A stretch of DNA of 64,000 nucleotides, from NCBI RefSeq assembly GCF_000719775.1, contig NZ_JOHR01000011.1, forward strand, positions 189,127 through 253,126. The letters are read 5' to 3'. The notes beneath the pieces were generated by a model. The model saw only the letters and a program-made list of their open reading frames with translations, did not search any database and was not told where the DNA came from. Shown one piece after another: positions 33,389-43,403 of the stretch. The stretch is from Streptomyces sp. NRRL F-5135. Its GTDB lineage: Bacteria > Actinomycetota > Actinomycetes > Streptomycetales > Streptomycetaceae. Position numbers and translations under genes: made by a program. How positions within the stretch are numbered: the first letter of the stretch is position 1; every line of letters starts with the position of its first letter.

Positions 33389-36300
33389 TTTCTGATGAAC
33401 TTTCCGAGCCGGTCGAACACGTAATGCACCTTCTTGCCTCCAGTGATCGACTCCTGCGGCCGGACCTGACGGATTCTCCCCTCACCGTCCAGAGTCTCCT
33501 GCCACGTGCGCTTGTTTCCGTTCGCCGGATTCCATTCCCGAACGGTGCGCCGGCCGATCATCTCACCAGGTGTGTTGGGGGGTTTGATCTCCCCGTAGTA
33601 GCGGATCCTACCGTCCTCCAGCTCACGGACACCCGCCTTGCCGTACTTCTGCGTCTGGCTGAGGTGCTCGTTGAGTCGGTCGCCTTCGGCCGACGAAGAG
33701 GGCGGGTTGGGTCCCTGCGACCGTCGCTCGATGTCCTGCTGCACCGAGTCCGCCGCCTGGTCCTTGGCCTCGGACTTGATCTCCTCACGGATCTTCGAGC
33801 CCCGGTTCTGCGCCGGCTTCTTCGCCTGGGACGGCTTCTGCCTCGGCTTCGGCTGGCTCCTGGGCTTCGCCCTCGGCTTCGGTCGTGCCGCCGCCTTGCG
33901 GGCCGCCGCACGACGCGCCGCCGCGCGCTTGGCCGCCGCACGCTGGGCGCGTGCCCTGGCCTGTGCCGCCGCTCTGCGCTGGGCGGCACGCTTCGCCGCC
34001 GCGCGCTGGGCCGCCCGCTTGGCCGCTGCTCGACGCGCCGCGGCACGCTTGGCCGCCTCGCGCCGCGCCTTGGCCGCCGCCTTCTTCCGGGCCAGCGCCA
34101 GCGCCCGCTTGCGAGCCTGGGCCGCGAGCCGCCTGGCCAGTGCCTGGGCCGCCTTGCGAGCCGCGATCTGCGCCGCGCGGCGGGCCGCCGCGCGGATCGC
34201 CGCCTGGATGGCGATCCGGGCCGCGATACCGATCAGGATCGGGAAGAACAGCCCGTCGGGGTCGGAGAACGTGGCCGGCGCGTTGTTGCTGTAGGCGTAC
34301 GGGTTCATCGTGGCCGGCTGGGCGTAGTCGACCATCGGGTCGACCGAGATGAACCGGCCCGTCGCCGGGTCGTAGTCACGGGCACCGAGCCGGGTCAGCC
34401 CCGTGTCCTGGTCCACCGTGCCACCCACGAAGCCCCGATGACCGGGCCATGAGTCCGGCTGCCCACCGCGCTCGTCACCGAACGGCATCGACTTGCGCCG
34501 GGTGACCTCCATGGCGGCGCCGACCATGTCGATCACCGTGTTCGACGTGCCGTGGTGGTCGGCCAGCATCAGCTGGCGGCCACCGCCCGTGGAACGGACC
34601 GTCGTCGACCCGTCGGGGTGGCCGTAGAAGCGCTCCGCCTTGACCGAGAGCTGGTCCGCGCTGACCGTCAGCTCGGCCTCGCCCAGGTAGAGGGTCTTCG
34701 CCCCGTCCGCGCCCGTGCGGATCAGCCGCTCGCCGTCCGCGCCGTAGAGGTACGACGTGGTCTTGGTGCCGCCGCCCTCCACCGGTTCGGAGACCGACTG
34801 GAGCTGGCCCTCGATGTCCCACTTCAGCGTCTGGGTGGTGCCGTTCTGCTGACGCTTGGTGGTGTTGCCCGCCTTGTCGTACTCGAACGTGTTCAGCCGC
34901 TCCCCGCCGGGGCCGGCCGACTTCACCTCCGCGAGCGCGTTCGGGCCGCCGACACCGGACTTGCCGTACGTGTAGTCACGGGTCACGTCCTTGGCGGTGT
35001 CACCGGTGGTGTCGTGCTCGACCAGCTTCTTGCGGTTGCCCGCCTCGTCGAACTCGTACGTGTGCCAGTACGCGTCCGGCCCGCCGACGGTCTCCTTCGA
35101 CGGAGCCGCCGCGCAACCGTCCGTGGCCGTCCACGCCGAGGTCATCTGACGCAGCTGGTCGTAAACGAAGCACTGCGTGTCGGTCTTGCCGTCACCCGGC
35201 GTCGCCGCTCCCGGCGTGTCCACGATCTTGGTGACATTGCCGGCCTGGTCGTACGTGTAGCCGGTGTCGGTGATCCTGGCCGGTGCCGTCGAGCGGTCGA
35301 ACGTCGACTGCTTGAGCCTGCGCGTGAACTCGTCGTAGACGTAGGAGCCGTAGACCTTCCGGTTGAGCGGCCCCGCCTCGGTGCGCAGGATCTCGCCGAA
35401 GGCCGAGTACTGCACGTCGTTCAGGTACGTCGACGCGCCGCCGATGTAGATCGGCAGGTCGTCGGAGTTGTACCGGAACACCACTCGTTCCGTGGTGAGC
35501 CCGCCGAGTCCGGGAACCTGCGCCCAGGCGAGTTGTCCGGTGGGGGTGTAGTCGTAGCTGTAGGTGTACGTGCCCCCGAGGCCGGTCTCCTCGGCCGGGA
35601 TCACTGTCTTGGTCGACTTGACCCGGTAGGCGTTGTCGTACTCCGTGACCTCGTCCCGGTACTCCCGGCCGTTCTCGTACCGGATCGTTGCCGTCGGCAG
35701 GGACTTGGCGAGCGTGTCGTACGTCCACTCGATCCGCTTGGGCCCGGTCTCGCTGCCCTCGCGGAGCGTGGTGGGCCGGCCGCCCGCGTCGAACGTGGTG
35801 ACCAGCGTGTTGCCGCGCGGGTCCGTCGTGGACACCATGTTGTCGGTCTTGTCGTACCCGAAGGTGGCGGTGCCGCCGTCCGGGTCCGTGATCGACTTCT
35901 GCCTGCCCCGGCTGTCGTACTCGAACGTCGTCACCGCGCCGCCGGGACCGGTGATCTTCTTGATCTGGTCCAGGGCGTCGTACTCGTAGAGCGTGTCCCG
36001 CCAGGCGCTGCGGTCCTCCTTCGTGTACTCGCGGAGCTTCTCCGTCCGGCCCTCGGCGTCCTCGAAGGTCGCCGTGACCGTGTCGCCCTTCGGGGGAATG
36101 CTGGTGGTGACGTCGCCGTCCCGCTCGGTGGTGCTGCGGACCTGCTCGTTCCCCTTGTGGTAGCTGATCTCCGCGTTGGGCTGGCCGAGACCGTCGAAGA
36201 CGGTGCGGGTCTGGGCCGGTACCTCGTTGTCCCCGACCTGGAGCAGCTTCGGCTCCGGCTCGGCGCTGTTGAAGTAGCCGTCGTTGGTCTTCCACTCCCG

Positions 36301-39300
36301 GCCGGCCGAGTCGTAGAAGGTGTCGTTGACGATCCTGCCGCCGCCCGCGACCGCCGCGTCCTGCGTCTGCCGCTCGCGCAGCAGGCCGTCCAGGAGCTCG
36401 TAGGAGACCGCGTACTCGCCGTTGTCCTTCAGCGAGCGGTTCGTGACGACCGTCGGGCCGTCGCGGCGGACGGTGTAGTCGTACGTCGCGTTCGGCGTCT
36501 GGGTCTTCTGGTCACGGTCGATCTCCCACACCTTCAGGAGCCGGCCCAGCGGGTCGTACTCCATCGCCGACCGCTTGCCGTTCGTGTCCGTCTCCGCGAG
36601 CGGCAGGCCGCGCAGCGGGTCGAACTCGGTCGTCTCGGTGAAGCCCAGCGGGTCGGTGGAGACCGTCTTGACCGGCGGCGCGATCGTCGCCGGCGTGTTG
36701 ACGACGGACGTCTTGCGGTTCTCGGCGTCCCAGGTCGCGCTCTCGCGGCCGTGGATGTCGTACTCGGTTTTGTCGATCGTCAGGTAGCCGGTGCCGTTCT
36801 CGTCCAGCTCCTGCACCTCGGTGGGCAGGCCCTTGGTGGGCGCGGCGCCGAACGCCTTGCCGTCGTAGAGGGTGCGGGTGTCCTCGATGACCTCGCCGGT
36901 GGTGCTGCCGCAGGCGCCCAGGCGGGTCACCTCGCGGGACTCCGACTCCATCAGATACGCGCTCTCGTTGCGGACGTACGTCGTCGTGGCGCACTTGCGA
37001 GTGCCGCCCGGCGTCGTCTCGTCCACCTCGTACGGCATGCCGTACTCGTCGTACTTGGTGGTCTCGGTCGAGGTGCGCCAGGTCTCGCCCTTGACGCGCT
37101 CCCGGGTCCGTACGGTCGCGGGCCGGGTCATCCACGCCTCCAGCGGCGTGGTCCCGGTGCGCGGACGCGTGGCGGTCTTGACCGACCAGGGGGTGGTCAC
37201 GACCGTCGAGTCGATCTGCCCGCCGTCGGACTCGTAGGTGATCTGCTCGCGCAGCTGGCCCTGGTACTGCGGCAGGTCGTCGTACGTGCCGCCCTCGGAG
37301 TCCTCGATCCGGGCCGTACGGGTGCCCGAGGGCAGCTTGTCGCCGTGCATGCCGCGGAAGTAGCGGTGCTCGGAGAGCTGCTTGACGTCGTCGCCCGCGC
37401 CGAGGCGGGTGCGGACCCGCTCGTAGCCCCGGTACTGGGACCAGGTGCGGTGCTTGTTCTCGGTGAACTCGCTGTCGTCGTACGCCCAGGCGACCCCGTC
37501 GAGGTACTCGTAGCTGGTGACCTTGGCCGGGCTGTCGGTGACGAGGTCCTCCTCGCGGACCTGCTCCACGACGTACTTGTGGAACCAGTCCTTCACCGGG
37601 TTCAGCGCGCCCTTGGGCGTCCAGTACTGCGGGAAGCAGCGCATCGTGTTCGACTCGGGCGAGGCCGGCATCTTCACCGGGGCCAGCGCCGAGCACTCGC
37701 GCTGCGAGTACGTGATGGCGATCCGGCCGCCGGTCTCGGTGTCGATGGCGTGGATCCGCTTGCGGGAGAAGGGCGGCAGGCCCTCGACCTTGTCGACGCG
37801 GTTGTCCATCTCGACGCCCGCGAAGGTGACCTTCGGCATGGCGGCCGTGGCGCCCGCGGCGTCGTAACCGGTGCGGGTGATCGACTCCAGCCAGAGGGCC
37901 GGGGAGGTGCCGTCACCGGTCTTCGGGTACGACTGCTCCAGCGCCCAGGAGTCGACGGTCTTCAGCGCGGTGCCGGAGAGCACCTGGGTGGTGATCTTCG
38001 TCAGCCGCTTGGTGGACCAGAAGGTCGGGGAGTACTTGTCGGTGCACTTCTCGCCGGACTTGCACTCCTGGTCCAGCGGGACGTCCGGCCAGTACTTGGC
38101 GTTGTTCTCCTTGGTCCGATTGGAGACGGCGCAGTCGAAGGTGTCCCCGGCGGCCGGTATGCAGCGCTCGGCGGTGTCGAAGACGACCCGGCCCGCGGGC
38201 TGCGCGGTGAACAGGGTGTCCGAGCGCTGGCCGTAGTCGATCCGGCCGAGGTAGCCGGCGCGGGTGTAGGCGATCTGCTGGTCGGCCTTCATGTTCTGGC
38301 CGTAGTAGTTGGTCTCCTTGTTCCACCACAGCGACATGGCGTCGCCCAGCGGGTCCACGACGTAGTCGAGGTTCCAGCGGTACGCCTGCGCGCAGTCGGA
38401 GTCCATGAACGCTGTGGCGTGGCAGGGCTCGCCGGGGTGGTTGCCGAACACCGGGACGGTCAGTGCCGAGTTGGTCCGCTTGTCGGCGGGGGCGCCCGGC
38501 AGCTTGTTCAGCCCGAAGTGGTACTTCGTACCGTCGGTGGTGGTCAGGATCCAGTACTCGCCGTCCTTGGCGCCGTTCTCGGCGCCGGAGGCGTGCTCCA
38601 GGCGGGAGCCGTCGTCGTCGGCCGGACGCCAGGTCTCCTTGCCGTCCTTGACCTCCTTGACCAGCTCGGTGGAGTTGCCGCCGAGCGACATCACGACGTG
38701 GTCGGAGCCCCAGCACAGGTCACCGCTGTCGCCGGTGTTGTTGGGCGCCTTGTCGTCGACCTTGCCCTTGTCGTCGGAACAGGAGCGGAAGCGGCGCTCG
38801 ATGAAGCCGGGCTCGTAGTCCCAGCCCTCGGCGATCCAGGACGACTGCGCGTTCGTGGACGCGGTACGGCCGTCCACGGCCTGCGAGGAGTACGACAGCT
38901 CGACCTCGGGCTGCGGTCCGCCGGGGACCTCGGCCGCCTCGATCGGGTACGTCCAGGAGAAGCCGCCGGACGAACTGCCCGCCATCCAGGAGCCGGAGGG
39001 GGAGAGCGAGGTGGCCTCGTGGCTGCCGCCGGGGCCGGAGGCGTCCGCGACGGCGGCGAGGACGACGGGGGCGGCGGAGGCGCCGGACGCGCCGGACGCC
39101 GCCTTGGCCTGCGCCGGTGCGGTCAGGTCCACGGTCGCCGAGACGGTCTCGCCAGTCGCGTCGTTGGTGCTGGGCAGTGCCGTACGGGTACGGCAGCGCT
39201 CCAGCTCGGGAGTGGTCAGCGCGCAGCCGGGCAGCTGGACCAGGCGGAGCCGGGAGCCCCAGTCGCCGCCGTAGAGGTGCTTGAACGAGGCGTAGTCCAG

Positions 39301-39978
39301 GGCCAGTTCGACGGCTCCGGAGGCGGCGCGCTCGGCGGACTCGCCGGCCGGGGCGGCGGTGAGGACGATGCCGTCGACACCGGCCTTACGGGCGGTGGCG
39401 GCGTCCTTCATCGCGACGCGCGCGGCGGTGCCGGGGGCCGCGGGCGCGGCGGACGCGTCGGGGGCGGCGCCGCGCGTGCTGGCCGAGGACTGGGCCTTGG
39501 AAGACGGCGTGGGACGCAGGGTCACCGGGGCGGTGGTGAGACCGCTCGCCGGGGTCTCACCCAGCCCGGAACCGGAACCTGAACCGGAGCCAAAACCGAG
39601 GCCGGTGCCGGTGTCGGAGCCGAGGCCCGCGTCGGAGCCCGCACCGAGGCCCTTGCCGACGGGCTTCCGTCCGGACTGCTCCGCGGACTTCCCGTCGCCG
39701 GCGCCGGCCACCTGGACCAGGTACTCGCCGACCGGGACCTTCGCCCGGTCCGGCCGCCAGTCCTGGGCGGCGTCGTCCTTGACCCGCGGGCGGTCCGGCG
39801 TGAACTCGCGGCCGGAGACGGACTTGTCCCGCTTCAACTCGGCCAGCCGCACCTTGCCGGATCCGGCCGCTGCCGGGTCCGCCGGTATGAAGTTGATGAA
39901 AAACGCCATGAAGACCACGAATGACACGGATCTATGCCAGTGGCCCAAATAGCGCAACTGCCTCAACAGTTGCTGCAC
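33382..39978 (-). CDS. Secreted RHS/YD-repeat polymorphic toxin
   Basis: 2198 residues. A hydrophobic export segment (SVSFVVFMAFFINFIPADPAAA) is near residues 18-40. A SpvB/TcB-like beta-propeller part follows (WIAEGWDYEPGFIERRF), then many YD repeats and the RHS core end (YDPATGRFISVDP; NPYAYSNNAP). The self-cleavage motif P-x4-DPDGL ends at about residue 1910. The 288-residue tail has an Ala/Arg/Lys-rich, histone-H1-like linker (about tail residues 10-150) and a C-terminal basic domain (tail 195-288, with RIRYYGEIKP, GEMIGRR, TWQETLD, IRQVRP, HYVFD) that should be the toxin, probably a nuclease. GTG 39978 follows GGGGGAG; the frame opens earlier at 40038. Confidence 0.92.
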   Translation of the reverse strand: MQQLLRQLRYLGHWHRSVSFVVFMAFFINFIPADPAAAGSGKVRLAELKRDKSVSGREFTPDRPRVKDDAAQDWRPDRAKVPVGEYLVQVAGAGDGKSAEQSGRKPVGKGLGAGSDAGLGSDTGTGLGFGSGSGSGSGLGETPASGLTTAPVTLRPTPSSKAQSSASTRGAAPDASAAPAAPGTAARVAMKDAATARKAGVDGIVLTAAPAGESAERAASGAVELALDYASFKHLYGGDWGSRLRLVQLPGCALTTPELERCRTRTALPSTNDATGETVSATVDLTAPAQAKAASGASGASAAPVVLAAVADASGPGGSHEATSLSPSGSWMAGSSSGGFSWTYPIEAAEVPGGPQPEVELSYSSQAVDGRTASTNAQSSWIAEGWDYEPGFIERRFRSCSDDKGKVDDKAPNNTGDSGDLCWGSDHVVMSLGGNSTELVKEVKDGKETWRPADDDGSRLEHASGAENGAKDGEYWILTTTDGTKYHFGLNKLPGAPADKRTNSALTVPVFGNHPGEPCHATAFMDSDCAQAYRWNLDYVVDPLGDAMSLWWNKETNYYGQNMKADQQIAYTRAGYLGRIDYGQRSDTLFTAQPAGRVVFDTAERCIPAAGDTFDCAVSNRTKENNAKYWPDVPLDQECKSGEKCTDKYSPTFWSTKRLTKITTQVLSGTALKTVDSWALEQSYPKTGDGTSPALWLESITRTGYDAAGATAAMPKVTFAGVEMDNRVDKVEGLPPFSRKRIHAIDTETGGRIAITYSQRECSALAPVKMPASPESNTMRCFPQYWTPKGALNPVKDWFHKYVVEQVREEDLVTDSPAKVTSYEYLDGVAWAYDDSEFTENKHRTWSQYRGYERVRTRLGAGDDVKQLSEHRYFRGMHGDKLPSGTRTARIEDSEGGTYDDLPQYQGQLREQITYESDGGQIDSTVVTTPWSVKTATRPRTGTTPLEAWMTRPATVRTRERVKGETWRTSTETTKYDEYGMPYEVDETTPGGTRKCATTTYVRNESAYLMESESREVTRLGACGSTTGEVIEDTRTLYDGKAFGAAPTKGLPTEVQELDENGTGYLTIDKTEYDIHGRESATWDAENRKTSVVNTPATIAPPVKTVSTDPLGFTETTEFDPLRGLPLAETDTNGKRSAMEYDPLGRLLKVWEIDRDQKTQTPNATYDYTVRRDGPTVVTNRSLKDNGEYAVSYELLDGLLRERQTQDAAVAGGGRIVNDTFYDSAGREWKTNDGYFNSAEPEPKLLQVGDNEVPAQTRTVFDGLGQPNAEISYHKGNEQVRSTTERDGDVTTSIPPKGDTVTATFEDAEGRTEKLREYTKEDRSAWRDTLYEYDALDQIKKITGPGGAVTTFEYDSRGRQKSITDPDGGTATFGYDKTDNMVSTTDPRGNTLVTTFDAGGRPTTLREGSETGPKRIEWTYDTLAKSLPTATIRYENGREYRDEVTEYDNAYRVKSTKTVIPAEETGLGGTYTYSYDYTPTGQLAWAQVPGLGGLTTERVVFRYNSDDLPIYIGGASTYLNDVQYSAFGEILRTEAGPLNRKVYGSYVYDEFTRRLKQSTFDRSTAPARITDTGYTYDQAGNVTKIVDTPGAATPGDGKTDTQCFVYDQLRQMTSAWTATDGCAAAPSKETVGGPDAYWHTYEFDEAGNRKKLVEHDTTGDTAKDVTRDYTYGKSGVGGPNALAEVKSAGPGGERLNTFEYDKAGNTTKRQQNGTTQTLKWDIEGQLQSVSEPVEGGGTKTTSYLYGADGERLIRTGADGAKTLYLGEAELTVSADQLSVKAERFYGHPDGSTTVRSTGGGRQLMLADHHGTSNTVIDMVGAAMEVTRRKSMPFGDERGGQPDSWPGHRGFVGGTVDQDTGLTRLGARDYDPATGRFISVDPMVDYAQPATMNPYAYSNNAPATFSDPDGLFFPILIGIAARIAIQAAIRAAARRAAQIAARKAAQALARRLAAQARKRALALARKKAAAKARREAAKRAAARRAAAKRAAQRAAAKRAAQRRAAAQARARAQRAAAKRAAARRAAARKAAARPKPRAKPRSQPKPRQKPSQAKKPAQNRGSKIREEIKSEAKDQAADSVQQDIERRSQGPNPPSSSAEGDRLNEHLSQTQKYGKAGVRELEDGRIRYYGEIKPPNTPGEMIGRRTVREWNPANGNKRTWQETLDGEGRIRQVRPQESITGGKKVHYVFDRLGKFIRKW

Positions 39979-40172
39979 AGCTCTCCCCCATCTTAAGCAT
40001 CTGAACGATGTGATCGCGCAGACGCTAAGCGTCAACAAATGTGAGAATCAAGTAAGAAGTTGGCCAACCTTCGACACCCGAGTTGCGAAAAGACAGCAAA
40101 GGGTTGGCATGTGCGACGTGTACTGTTCGGCCGAACTCGCCCAAGAGCCGAAAGGAACCGGGGGACTCACCC
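39979..40172. promoter_or_regulatory. Divergent promoter region of the RHS/DNRLRE pair
   Basis: 194 bp, clearly AT-richer than the flanks. It holds GACGCTAAGCGTC (40021-40033) and a near-palindrome around GTTGGCCAAC (40056-40072). Both are candidate control sites for the two large secreted-protein genes. Confidence 0.5.
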
Positions 40173-43100
40173 ATGCCAGAGATGTTCAGGAGGAGACGGG
40201 GAGCGGCGAGACGCTCCGCGTGCACCACGATCACCGCACTTGTCGTCAGCGGCGCGCTCGCCCTGACGCCGACGGCCGTCGCCGCACCGGGCGCCGCGCC
40301 CGCCGCGGCACCCGAGAAGGCATCCAACTCACCTGCCACTCCCGCGACTTCGGAGGCCGACGCGCTCGCGCGGGCCCAGCGCAGCGGTGAGCCGGTCGAG
40401 GTCGTGTCGGCCCGTACGGAGACCAGCGAGGTCTACGCGCAGCCGGGCGGAACGCTCAAGCTGACCCAGCACACCATGCCGGTCCGGGTGAAGAGGGAAG
40501 GGGCCTGGAAGGCGATCGACACCACCCTCGCCCCGGCCCAGGACCGGATCGCGCCCAAGGCCGCCGCGGGCCACGTGACCTTCTCCGCGGGCGGTTCCGA
40601 ACCCCTCGTCGTACTCCGGGACCAGGGCCGCACCCTGTCGCTGACCTGGCCGAACGCCCTGCCCGCCCCGGTGCTGGAGGGGGCGACCGCCACCTACCGC
40701 GAGGTGCTGCCGGGGGTCGACCTGGCGCTCAAGGCCGATGTGGATGGTTTCAGCCAAGCTTTGATCGTCAAGACGGCCGAAGCAGCCAACAATCCTGAGC
40801 TGGAAACGATCGATTTCGGTCTCTCGTCGGACGGTCTGGATCTGCGCAAGGACCCGGAGAGCGGCTCCCTGAAGGCGGTCAACCCGGCCGGGCAGACCGT
40901 CTTCGCCACCTCGTCGGCACGGATGTGGGACTCCACGACCGCGCCGGAGTCGGCACCGCCGGCACTGGCACCCACGGCAGCCGGTCCGAAGACGGCGGCG
41001 AAGACGGCCGCCGAATCGTCCGCGACCGCCCCTGACACCGCCACCGCCCCCGACACCGCCGGCGGCGGCCTCACCCCCGGCGCGAACAGCGCGAGCGTCG
41101 GCGTCACCGTCCTGGACGGCACCCTCCGCCTCGAACCGGACCAGCAGCTGCTCGACGCCCCGACCACGACCTACCCGGTCTACATCGACCCTCGCTTCAC
41201 CGGCCAGCGCCAGGCGTGGACGATCGCGTACAAGCCCCACCCGAACGACAGTTACTGGAACGGCACGGGCTGGGACGGCAAGACCACCAACGAGGCGCGC
41301 GTCGGCTACGAGAGCTCGTCCGGCGGCACGGCCCGGTCGTTCTTCCGCATCGACTCCAAGGCGCTGGCCGGGGTCAAGGTGATCGACGCGCAGTTCCAGA
41401 TCACCGAGACGCACTCCTGGTCCTGCACCCCCAAGCCGGTCGAGTTGTGGCAGACCGGCGCGATCAGCTCCGCGACGACCTGGAACAAGCAGCCGTCCTG
41501 GGCCGACCGCCAGGACACCCGCAACTACGCGCACGGCAACGAGGGCGTCGGCTGCCCGGACAAGGCCGTCGACTTCAACGCCAAGAGCGCCGCGGTCAAC
41601 GCCGCCGCCAAGAACTGGCCCAGCATCACCTTCGGCCTGCGCGCCCCGCAGAGCGCGGAGGACAACAAGGACACGTACAGCTGGAAGAAGTTCAAGCCGG
41701 ACGCCAAGCTGATCGTCGAGTACAACCGGCTGCCGAAGAACCCGTGGGCGCTGGACACCATCCCCAGCACGAAGTCGCCCCTCAACGACTGCGGCAACAA
41801 CGGCTCGTACGTGACCGTCGGCAACACGGACGTCACGCTGACCGCCCAGGTCTGGGACCCGGACGGCGGCGACGTCAACGTCCAGTTCCACCTGTGGGCG
41901 ACCGGCAAGCACGACGGTGACCCCGGGGTCTTCTTCGACAAGAAGGTCAAGGTGGCCGTGAAGGCCTCCGACTCCAAGGGCGCGCGGGCCTCGGTCGTCG
42001 TACCGAAGACGCTCCTCAACCAGTACAAGGGCCTGAGCAGCGGCCAGTTCTCCTGGAAGGCCCAGGCGGAGGACCCGAACGACGCCTCCTTCGCCTCCGA
42101 CTGGACCCCGACCCTCGGTGCGCCCGGCTGCCGCTTCGCCTTCGACCCGACGGCCCCGGCCGTGTCGCCGACGGTCGCCTCGGCGGAGTACCCGGAGGAC
42201 ACCGACGGCGCCCTGGCCCGCACGGAGGGGACCTTCACCATCGGGTCCGGCGGCGTCGCGGACGTCACCGAGTACCGGTGGAGCCTGGACCGCACCCCCG
42301 CGAACATCGTGGTCAAGCCGGCCGCGCCCGGCGGCGGCGTGAGCATCAAGGTCACGCCGCTCTCCCCCGGCCCGCACACGGTGTACGTGCAGAGCGTGGA
42401 CGCGGGGAAGAACACGAGCCCGACGTACCCGTACAAGTTCTACGCGGCGAGCCCCGGCGTGCGGGACGAGCCCGGTGACGTGAACGGCGACGGCGCGCCC
42501 GACTTCTACGCCGTCGACGGCACGAACAACCTGCGGCTGTACTCCGGTACGGACACCAAGGGCAACGTGGCCGCCGCCTCCTTCCTGTCCACGAACGGGG
42601 CCTGGGAGGGCGCGCTGCTCACCCACCGGGGCGACTGGACCGAGGACGGGTACGAGGACCTGGTCGCCCGCCGGAACGACGGCAAGCTGTGGCTGTTCCC
42701 GAACGACGGCCTGGGCCAGGTCTCGGAGGACACCCGGCAGCAGGTGTACGTCTTCCCTGACGAGGACACCGGCGCCGTCACCGACACCGCCGCGATCAAG
42801 CAGATCGTGTCGGTGGGCGACCTGACGCCCGACACCGAGCAGTACAACCCGGACTTCGTCGCGGTCATCGGCGACCAGCTGTGGTTCCTGCCCGGCTACT
42901 CGGGCGGCACCGTCGAGTCCGGCTACCCGATCGGCAACAGCGGCTGGGGTGCCATGACCCTGGTCTCCCCGGGCGATGTGGACGGGGACGGACTCGTCGA
43001 CCTGATGGCCCGTCATACCGACGGCACGCTGTACGTCTACCACGGCACGGCACGGGACGTGGACGCCGACGGCGTTCCGGACGGCGGTACGGACCCGGCC

Positions 43101-43331
43101 GCCTTCGGCGCCCCGATCAACCGCACCGTCCACGCCACCGGCTGGACCCCGGCCGCCCGGCCGCTGATCACCGCTCCGGGCGACGTGGACGGCGACGGCA
43201 TCGCGGACCTGTGGACGACGACGGCCAACACCACGGCCGGGCTGGAGTTCGTCCCGGGTCGCAAGGACGGCGTGGGCACGCCGTCGGCCGTGGGCACGAG
43301 TGGCTGGCAGGCCATCAAGGCCATTTCCTGA
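40173..43331 (+). CDS. Secreted DNRLRE-domain / VCBS-repeat protein, partner of the RHS toxin
   Basis: 1052 residues with an Arg-rich signal peptide ending near AVAAPG. The middle contains a DNRLRE-type domain (WTIAYKPHPNDSYW; ARSFFRIDSKALAGVKVIDAQF; SCTPKPVELWQTG; THNP-like TTWNKQPSW). The C-terminus has about five VCBS/FG-GAP repeats, each with a calcium-type loop (GDVNGDGAPDFY, GDVDGDGLVDLM, GDVDGDGIADLW). Streptomyces genomes often pair such proteins with RHS proteins; a role as surface adhesin, scaffold or delivery partner is inferred. ATG 40173 is the probable start. It is transcribed away from the RHS gene and ends in two hairpins. Confidence 0.88.
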   Translation: MPEMFRRRRGAARRSACTTITALVVSGALALTPTAVAAPGAAPAAAPEKASNSPATPATSEADALARAQRSGEPVEVVSARTETSEVYAQPGGTLKLTQHTMPVRVKREGAWKAIDTTLAPAQDRIAPKAAAGHVTFSAGGSEPLVVLRDQGRTLSLTWPNALPAPVLEGATATYREVLPGVDLALKADVDGFSQALIVKTAEAANNPELETIDFGLSSDGLDLRKDPESGSLKAVNPAGQTVFATSSARMWDSTTAPESAPPALAPTAAGPKTAAKTAAESSATAPDTATAPDTAGGGLTPGANSASVGVTVLDGTLRLEPDQQLLDAPTTTYPVYIDPRFTGQRQAWTIAYKPHPNDSYWNGTGWDGKTTNEARVGYESSSGGTARSFFRIDSKALAGVKVIDAQFQITETHSWSCTPKPVELWQTGAISSATTWNKQPSWADRQDTRNYAHGNEGVGCPDKAVDFNAKSAAVNAAAKNWPSITFGLRAPQSAEDNKDTYSWKKFKPDAKLIVEYNRLPKNPWALDTIPSTKSPLNDCGNNGSYVTVGNTDVTLTAQVWDPDGGDVNVQFHLWATGKHDGDPGVFFDKKVKVAVKASDSKGARASVVVPKTLLNQYKGLSSGQFSWKAQAEDPNDASFASDWTPTLGAPGCRFAFDPTAPAVSPTVASAEYPEDTDGALARTEGTFTIGSGGVADVTEYRWSLDRTPANIVVKPAAPGGGVSIKVTPLSPGPHTVYVQSVDAGKNTSPTYPYKFYAASPGVRDEPGDVNGDGAPDFYAVDGTNNLRLYSGTDTKGNVAAASFLSTNGAWEGALLTHRGDWTEDGYEDLVARRNDGKLWLFPNDGLGQVSEDTRQQVYVFPDEDTGAVTDTAAIKQIVSVGDLTPDTEQYNPDFVAVIGDQLWFLPGYSGGTVESGYPIGNSGWGAMTLVSPGDVDGDGLVDLMARHTDGTLYVYHGTARDVDADGVPDGGTDPAAFGAPINRTVHATGWTPAARPLITAPGDVDGDGIADLWTTTANTTAGLEFVPGRKDGVGTPSAVGTSGWQAIKAIS

Positions 43332-43340
43332 CCGCCTTCA

Positions 43341-43377
43341 GGTCAACTGCTGACCGCCTTCCGGTCAGCAGTTGACC
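43341..43377 (+). terminator. Perfect 15-bp inverted repeat after the DNRLRE gene
   Basis: GGTCAACTGCTGACC (43341-43355) and its exact reverse complement (43363-43377) with a 7-base loop, ten bases past the stop. TGACCGCCTTC at 43329 repeats at 43351, so alternative stems are possible. Confidence 0.75.
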
Positions 43378-43403
43378 GTTGGCTGATCGCCTCCTGAAAA
43401 GGA

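Noticed and set aside
33883..34207. The Ala/Arg/Lys region as a frameshift artefact
   Set aside because: The frame continues without break into a well-formed C-terminal domain whose stop overlaps the immunity start, and the upstream core is in the same frame.
34552..39582. A 1676-codon open frame on the plus strand opposite the RHS gene
   Set aside because: In GC-rich DNA the antisense frame of a long gene often stays open. Its product is Val/Arg/Gly/Leu-rich, has no domain, and the opposite strand encodes clear YD repeats.
40329..43133. A 934-codon minus-strand frame opposite the DNRLRE gene
   Set aside because: Same reason: antisense of a gene with recognisable repeats; composition is dominated by Val, Arg, Gly.
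28636..43331. A mobile element carrying the toxin island
   Set aside because: I found no transposase, integrase, tRNA target or terminal inverted repeats at the borders; the island may be acquired but no vehicle is visible.
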